From contig JAGROF010000125.1 in assembly GCA_020440405.1 (NCBI GenBank), forward strand, positions 1-8,561: a stretch of 8,561 nt of DNA. Reading direction: 5' to 3'. Both the position numbers and the translations under genes were made by a program. Each line of letters starts with the position of its first letter. Positions within the stretch are counted from its first letter, which is position 1. Source of the stretch: Chlamydiia bacterium (GTDB taxonomy: Bacteria > Chlamydiota > Chlamydiia > Chlamydiales > Simkaniaceae). Below, one piece after another: positions 5,634-8,561 of the stretch. The notes below the pieces were generated by a model that was not told where the DNA came from, searched no databases, and was given only the letters and a program-made list of their open reading frames with translations.

Positions 5634-5916
5634 AGAAGACATTGAAAATCATCCGATCTTGCTATTCATGAAAGGAACAAAGTTGATGCCCCTCTGTGGA
5701 TTTTCAGGGCGGGTTGTCGAGATCTTAAACTCTTTTGGGGTCGATTACGAAACACGTAATGTTTTAGAAGATGAAGCTCTAAGGCAAGGGATCAAGGAAT
5801 TCTCAAACTGGCCGACCCTTCCTCAACTCTATGTGCGTGGAAAGTTTATCGGAGGATGCGATATTGTCACTCAGCTCCATGAGCAAGGAGAACTAGAAAA
5901 CATCCTAAAAGGATAA
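5617..5916 (+). CDS. grxD: monothiol glutaredoxin, CGFS type
   Basis: Grx4/Grx5-type glutaredoxin that holds a [2Fe-2S] cluster, with glutathione, through the cysteine of its CGFS motif, and passes clusters on together with BolA-family proteins. The 99 residues form one thioredoxin-fold domain. Visible features are Lys19 in LLFMKGT, the CGFS motif at 27-30 (PLCGFSGRVV), WPTLPQLYVRGKFIGG (65-80), which holds the cis-Pro and glutathione contacts, and GGCDI (79-83). The usual PxCGFS context is slightly altered to MPLCGFS but the active site is intact. The ATG at 5617 has AAGG (5607-5610) six nt upstream, inside the end of ibaG, and the overlap is 17 nt. Its placement directly after ibaG supports a joint IbaG-Grx complex. 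Confidence 0.95.
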   Translation: MQQQIKEDIENHPILLFMKGTKLMPLCGFSGRVVEILNSFGVDYETRNVLEDEALRQGIKEFSNWPTLPQLYVRGKFIGGCDIVTQLHEQGELENILKG

Positions 5917-5920
5917 CTTC

Positions 5921-7012
5921 ATGGAAGAGCCAGCAACGGAAATCACCAATCTATTTCTCCATCGAGGATGGATCATCCCTACTGCAATCACACTCGCTCT
6001 CACGCTTCTTGCCCATTTTATCATTAGCCGTTTTTATAAACGTGTTTACCCCCGCGTGGAAGCAACACATTTAAGCTGGGACTCAGCCCTTCTGAAAGCA
6101 CTCATTCGCCCGCTGAAGGTGATGGTGTGGATCTTAGGACTGACCTTCTCGATTCAATTGCTCGCTTTTCACTTTGAAAAAGATTCTCTAGTGGAGATTT
6201 TCAAGCCGTTTCGCAATTTTTGTTTTGTCGTTGTGGGCCTTTGGTTTGCTCTGCGTTTTATCAAACACATGGAATCTGATTATTCTCAAGAGCAGAAGAA
6301 GCGGAAGAAACGGTACGATAAAACAACTGTGCGAGCCATTGCTCAGATTTCTCGGGTCGCTGTGGTCCTCATTGCCATCTTAGTCTATTTGCAAACGCGC
6401 AATGTCAATCTCTCCGCTGTTCTCGCCTTTGGGGGAGCAGGAGGTTTGATTGTCGGTTTGGCAGCAAAAGATCTTTTGTCCAATTTTTTTGGAGGACTGA
6501 TGATCTACTTGGATCGCCCCTTTTCTGTTGGTGACTGGATTAAATCCCCTGATCGAGAAATTGAAGGGTACGTGGAAAATATTGGATGGCGCCTCACCCG
6601 TATTCGGACCTTTGAGCGGCGCCCGATCTATGTTCCAAATGGAGTCTTTTCCACGATTTCTGTCATCAACCCCTCGCGGATGTCGAACCGGCGGATCAAA
6701 ACTCGTGTGGGAGTCCGCTATAATGACGCCTCAAAAGTTGCAACCATTGTTGCCGAAGTGGAAGAGATGATCCGCAACCATCCTGAAATTGATACAGAAA
6801 AATTCATGATGGTCCGGTTCGATGAATTTGGCCCCTCCTCCCTTAATTTCTTGATCTATTGCTTTACGAAGACAACGAAGTGGGCCGATTACATGCTTTT
6901 CCAACAAGATATCTACTTGAAAACCATTGAAATCATTGAAAAGAATGGGGCAGAGTGTGCCTTCCCCACCACAACATTGCATATCCCTGAAGGGGTGCAA
7001 CTCAAGCAATGA
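5921..7012 (+). CDS. ynaI: MscS-family mechanosensitive channel, YnaI type
   Basis: Inner-membrane channel that opens on membrane tension to release solutes after osmotic downshock. The 363-residue protein has five predicted membrane segments, at about 18-37, 66-84, 97-116, 137-157 and 163-195. That makes it longer than three-segment MscS and like E. coli YnaI. The last segment is the pore helix (LAFGGAGGLIVGLAAKDLLSNFF). The beta domain LDRPFSVGDWIKSPDREIEG (198-217), then WRLTRIRTFERRPIYVPN, NPSRMSNRRI, YCFTKTTKWADY and the closing FPTTTLHIPE all closely resemble YnaI. An AAGGA (5909-5913) stands seven nt before the ATG, and the gap after the glutaredoxin gene is four nt. It overlaps the transporter gene by four nt (ATGA). 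Osmotic protection would suit a bacterium with alternating intra- and extracellular stages. Confidence 0.93.
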   Translation: MEEPATEITNLFLHRGWIIPTAITLALTLLAHFIISRFYKRVYPRVEATHLSWDSALLKALIRPLKVMVWILGLTFSIQLLAFHFEKDSLVEIFKPFRNFCFVVVGLWFALRFIKHMESDYSQEQKKRKKRYDKTTVRAIAQISRVAVVLIAILVYLQTRNVNLSAVLAFGGAGGLIVGLAAKDLLSNFFGGLMIYLDRPFSVGDWIKSPDREIEGYVENIGWRLTRIRTFERRPIYVPNGVFSTISVINPSRMSNRRIKTRVGVRYNDASKVATIVAEVEEMIRNHPEIDTEKFMMVRFDEFGPSSLNFLIYCFTKTTKWADYMLFQQDIYLKTIEIIEKNGAECAFPTTTLHIPEGVQLKQ

Positions 7013-7683
7013 ACGAAATCACTTTCATCCTTCACATTGCCGCACTTATGAGCTTTGTTCTCCTTGCTTTGAGGATGGGAAAAGAGGCTCTGATTGCAGC
7101 CTTGGCGATCCAGGTGATCCTTGCAAATCTCTTTGTCATGAAACAGATGGAGTGTTTTGGACTGCATGTCACCTGTGCGGACGTCTACACGGTGGGATCG
7201 ATCTTTTCCATGAACTTGATTCAGGTGTACTTTGGAAAAAAAGTGGCAAACCGCGCGCTAAAAGCCGTATTCTTCCTTCTGTTTCTTGTGATGGTGATGT
7301 CGCAGTTTCAGCTCCGCTATGTCCCCTCAAAGTATGACGGGATGCACCATGCCTTTGCCGCTATTTTAAATGACACCCCACGGATTATGATTTTTTCTTT
7401 TCTCTCAGCCCTCATTGCTCAAAAAATGGACATGGAGCTGTTTGGATGGATCCGCAAAAAACTTCCAAAAACTCCCCTTTTCCTTCCGTTTGCCCTTTCT
7501 TCTCTTGTGACACAAGGATTCGACACACTCTTTTTCAGTTACACGGCCCTTTATGGCATCGTCCATAGCATGAGAGACATCATTGTCATGAGTTATCTCA
7601 TCAAAGTCATCATTATCTTCTGCGTGGCCCCCTTCACTTTTTTTGTCAAAAAATGGATACACCATGACCCCGTTCAAGTTTGA
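7009..7683 (+). CDS. yhhQ: queuosine-precursor transporter, YhhQ/VUT family
   Basis: Inner-membrane importer of a queuosine precursor (preQ0/preQ1 in E. coli; queuine is reported for the C. trachomatis homologue). The 224 residues are strongly hydrophobic, with about six to seven membrane segments (roughly 4-22, 25-44, 57-75, 83-101, 122-138, 153-180 and 190-213). Family landmarks seen are the CADVYTVGSIFSMNLIQVYFGKK block (about 56-78) and the SSLVTQGFDTLFFSYTALYG helix (about 164-183), whose Gln/Asp-Thr pair is characteristic of this family. The start overlaps the channel stop as ATGA, with AAGGGG (6990-6995) 13 nt upstream. The end overlaps tgt by 20 nt. That close coupling to the gene for queuosine base insertion is strong contextual evidence for the substrate class. 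Confidence 0.92.
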   Translation: MNEITFILHIAALMSFVLLALRMGKEALIAALAIQVILANLFVMKQMECFGLHVTCADVYTVGSIFSMNLIQVYFGKKVANRALKAVFFLLFLVMVMSQFQLRYVPSKYDGMHHAFAAILNDTPRIMIFSFLSALIAQKMDMELFGWIRKKLPKTPLFLPFALSSLVTQGFDTLFFSYTALYGIVHSMRDIIVMSYLIKVIIIFCVAPFTFFVKKWIHHDPVQV

Positions 7684-8561
7684 GGTCCTGCATCAGTCTA
7701 CAAAGTCACGCGCTCGGGTAGGAAGAATCCATACCCCTCATGGGATTATCGACACTCCGAATTTTGTTGCTGTGGGAACCAATGGAACGCTCAAGGCTCT
7801 TGACAATGCCATGGTGAATTCAATTGGGCTTCAGCTGATGTTCTGTAACACTTATCACCTCCTACTGCAACCCGGCCCCGAAGTGATTGCAAAAGCAGGG
7901 GGAATCCACCGCTTTATTCAACGCAAACTCCCCATCATCACAGACTCTGGAGGGTTTCAAGTGTTCAGCTTAGCCTATGGAAGTGTCGCAGATGAACTTA
8001 AAAGTAAAGGAATGAAAAAGCATGGGGGCTCGGTTTTAAAAATCACAGACGATGGAGTACATTTCCGCTCTTATCGAGACGGCAGCAAAGTCCTTTTGAC
8101 CCCTGAAACATCGGTTGCAGCGCAAAAAGCGATCGGAGCTGACATTATTATTCCTTTTGATGAGCTTCCTCCCTATCACATTGGAGACAAGGAGCTCAAG
8201 CGTTCTCTTGAACGAACACACATTTGGGAAAAACGCTCTTTAGACGCTCACCTCAAAAACCCTCAAGATCAAGCCATGTATGCCGTGATCCATGGTGGGA
8301 TCAACGATGCGCTTAGAGAAGAAAGCTGCCATTTCCTCAGTCGCCTCCCCTTTGATGGATTTGCTATTGGAGGAAGCATGGGAAAAACGAAGGAAGAAAT
8401 GGTGCAAATGCTCTCTTCTCTCCTTCCTAAACTGCCTCCAGAAGCTCCAAATCATCTCTTAGGGATCGCAGACCTTCCTTCTCTAGAAAGCTGCGTCCCT
8501 CTTGGAATCGATACGTTCGATAGCTCCTATCCTACAAAAGCCGCCCGCCATGGGACTCTCC
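7664..8561 (+). CDS. tgt: tRNA-guanine transglycosylase, chlamydial queuine-type (3' end beyond window)
   Basis: Exchanges guanine 34 of GUN-anticodon tRNAs for a queuosine base. The first 299 codons are present; the C-terminal zinc-binding part lies outside the window. The start is the ATG at 7664 (MTPFKFEVLHQS), 20 nt inside yhhQ. Catalytic residues are kept: Asp94 (TDSGGFQVFSL; Asp102 in Zymomonas), Asp166 (FDELPPY; Asp156) and nucleophile Asp286 (FDSSYPTKAARHG; Asp280). The base pocket departs from preQ1-type bacterial enzymes. Leu168 replaces Cys158, His210 (VIHGG) replaces Gln203, and the GGLAVGE loop reads GGSMGKT (236-242), putting Gly240 where Val233 stands. Eukaryotic queuine-using enzymes have Val and Gly at the first and third positions. 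An insert of about 20 residues follows FQVFSL (104-124). These traits, with the transporter upstream, point to queuine as substrate; this is an inference. Confidence 0.95.
   Translation, partial: MTPFKFEVLHQSTKSRARVGRIHTPHGIIDTPNFVAVGTNGTLKALDNAMVNSIGLQLMFCNTYHLLLQPGPEVIAKAGGIHRFIQRKLPIITDSGGFQVFSLAYGSVADELKSKGMKKHGGSVLKITDDGVHFRSYRDGSKVLLTPETSVAAQKAIGADIIIPFDELPPYHIGDKELKRSLERTHIWEKRSLDAHLKNPQDQAMYAVIHGGINDALREESCHFLSRLPFDGFAIGGSMGKTKEEMVQMLSSLLPKLPPEAPNHLLGIADLPSLESCVPLGIDTFDSSYPTKAARHGTL

Noticed and set aside
6927..7337. 136-codon plus-strand frame across the end of the channel gene and start of the transporter
   Set aside because: It lies in a different frame from two convincing membrane-protein genes, and its translation is rich in Cys, His and Ser with no recognisable motif. 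It is a shadow.

Overview
The window looks like a chromosomal segment from an environmental (Parachlamydiales-type) member of the Chlamydiota. This rests on protein character, not on a database search. The tRNA-guanine transglycosylase has the long insert and the FDSSYPTKAARHG signature I associate with chlamydial TGTs. The malate dehydrogenase is of the chlamydial/cytosolic type. The presence of citrate synthase argues against the human-pathogenic Chlamydia, which lack the first steps of the TCA cycle. The genes are densely packed, several of them overlapping.

Layout. (1) Positions 1-393 are non-coding or nearly so and hold the most unusual structure. Two foldback (MITE-like) elements of almost the same size, 165 bp (37-201) and 163 bp (227-389), lie side by side. 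Both end in TA, and the second carries a bidirectional hairpin terminator at its exact centre. The first 45 bases may be the 3' end of a gene whose stop codon lies inside the first element. (2) Positions 394-2537, minus strand: a two-gene unit, mdh then gltA, read leftwards from a good sigma70-type promoter at 2571-2599 and ending at the foldback/terminator. (3) Positions 2623-4838, plus strand: an unrecognised protein with one hydrophobic segment, an EVE-domain protein and formyltetrahydrofolate deformylase (PurU), each overlapping the next by exactly 20 nt. (4) Positions 4860-5330: a hotdog acyl-CoA thioesterase. (5) Positions 5370-8561, plus strand: ibaG (BolA family), monothiol glutaredoxin, a YnaI-type small-conductance mechanosensitive channel, a YhhQ-type queuosine-precursor transporter and tgt, which runs off the window. 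The junctions are overlaps or 4 nt apart, so this is probably one transcript starting at a near-consensus promoter at 5335-5363.

How the genes work together. Mdh and GltA are consecutive TCA-cycle steps (malate to oxaloacetate to citrate). IbaG and the CGFS glutaredoxin are known partners in iron-sulfur cluster trafficking. The transporter and TGT form a queuosine salvage pair. Residues in the TGT base-binding pocket (Cys to Leu, Val to Gly, Gln to His relative to the preQ1-type bacterial enzyme) point to import and direct insertion of queuine rather than preQ1. PurU acts on the one-carbon pool. The YnaI-type channel and the thioesterase have no obvious functional tie to their neighbours.

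I found no tRNA, rRNA, CRISPR array or intact transposase gene.
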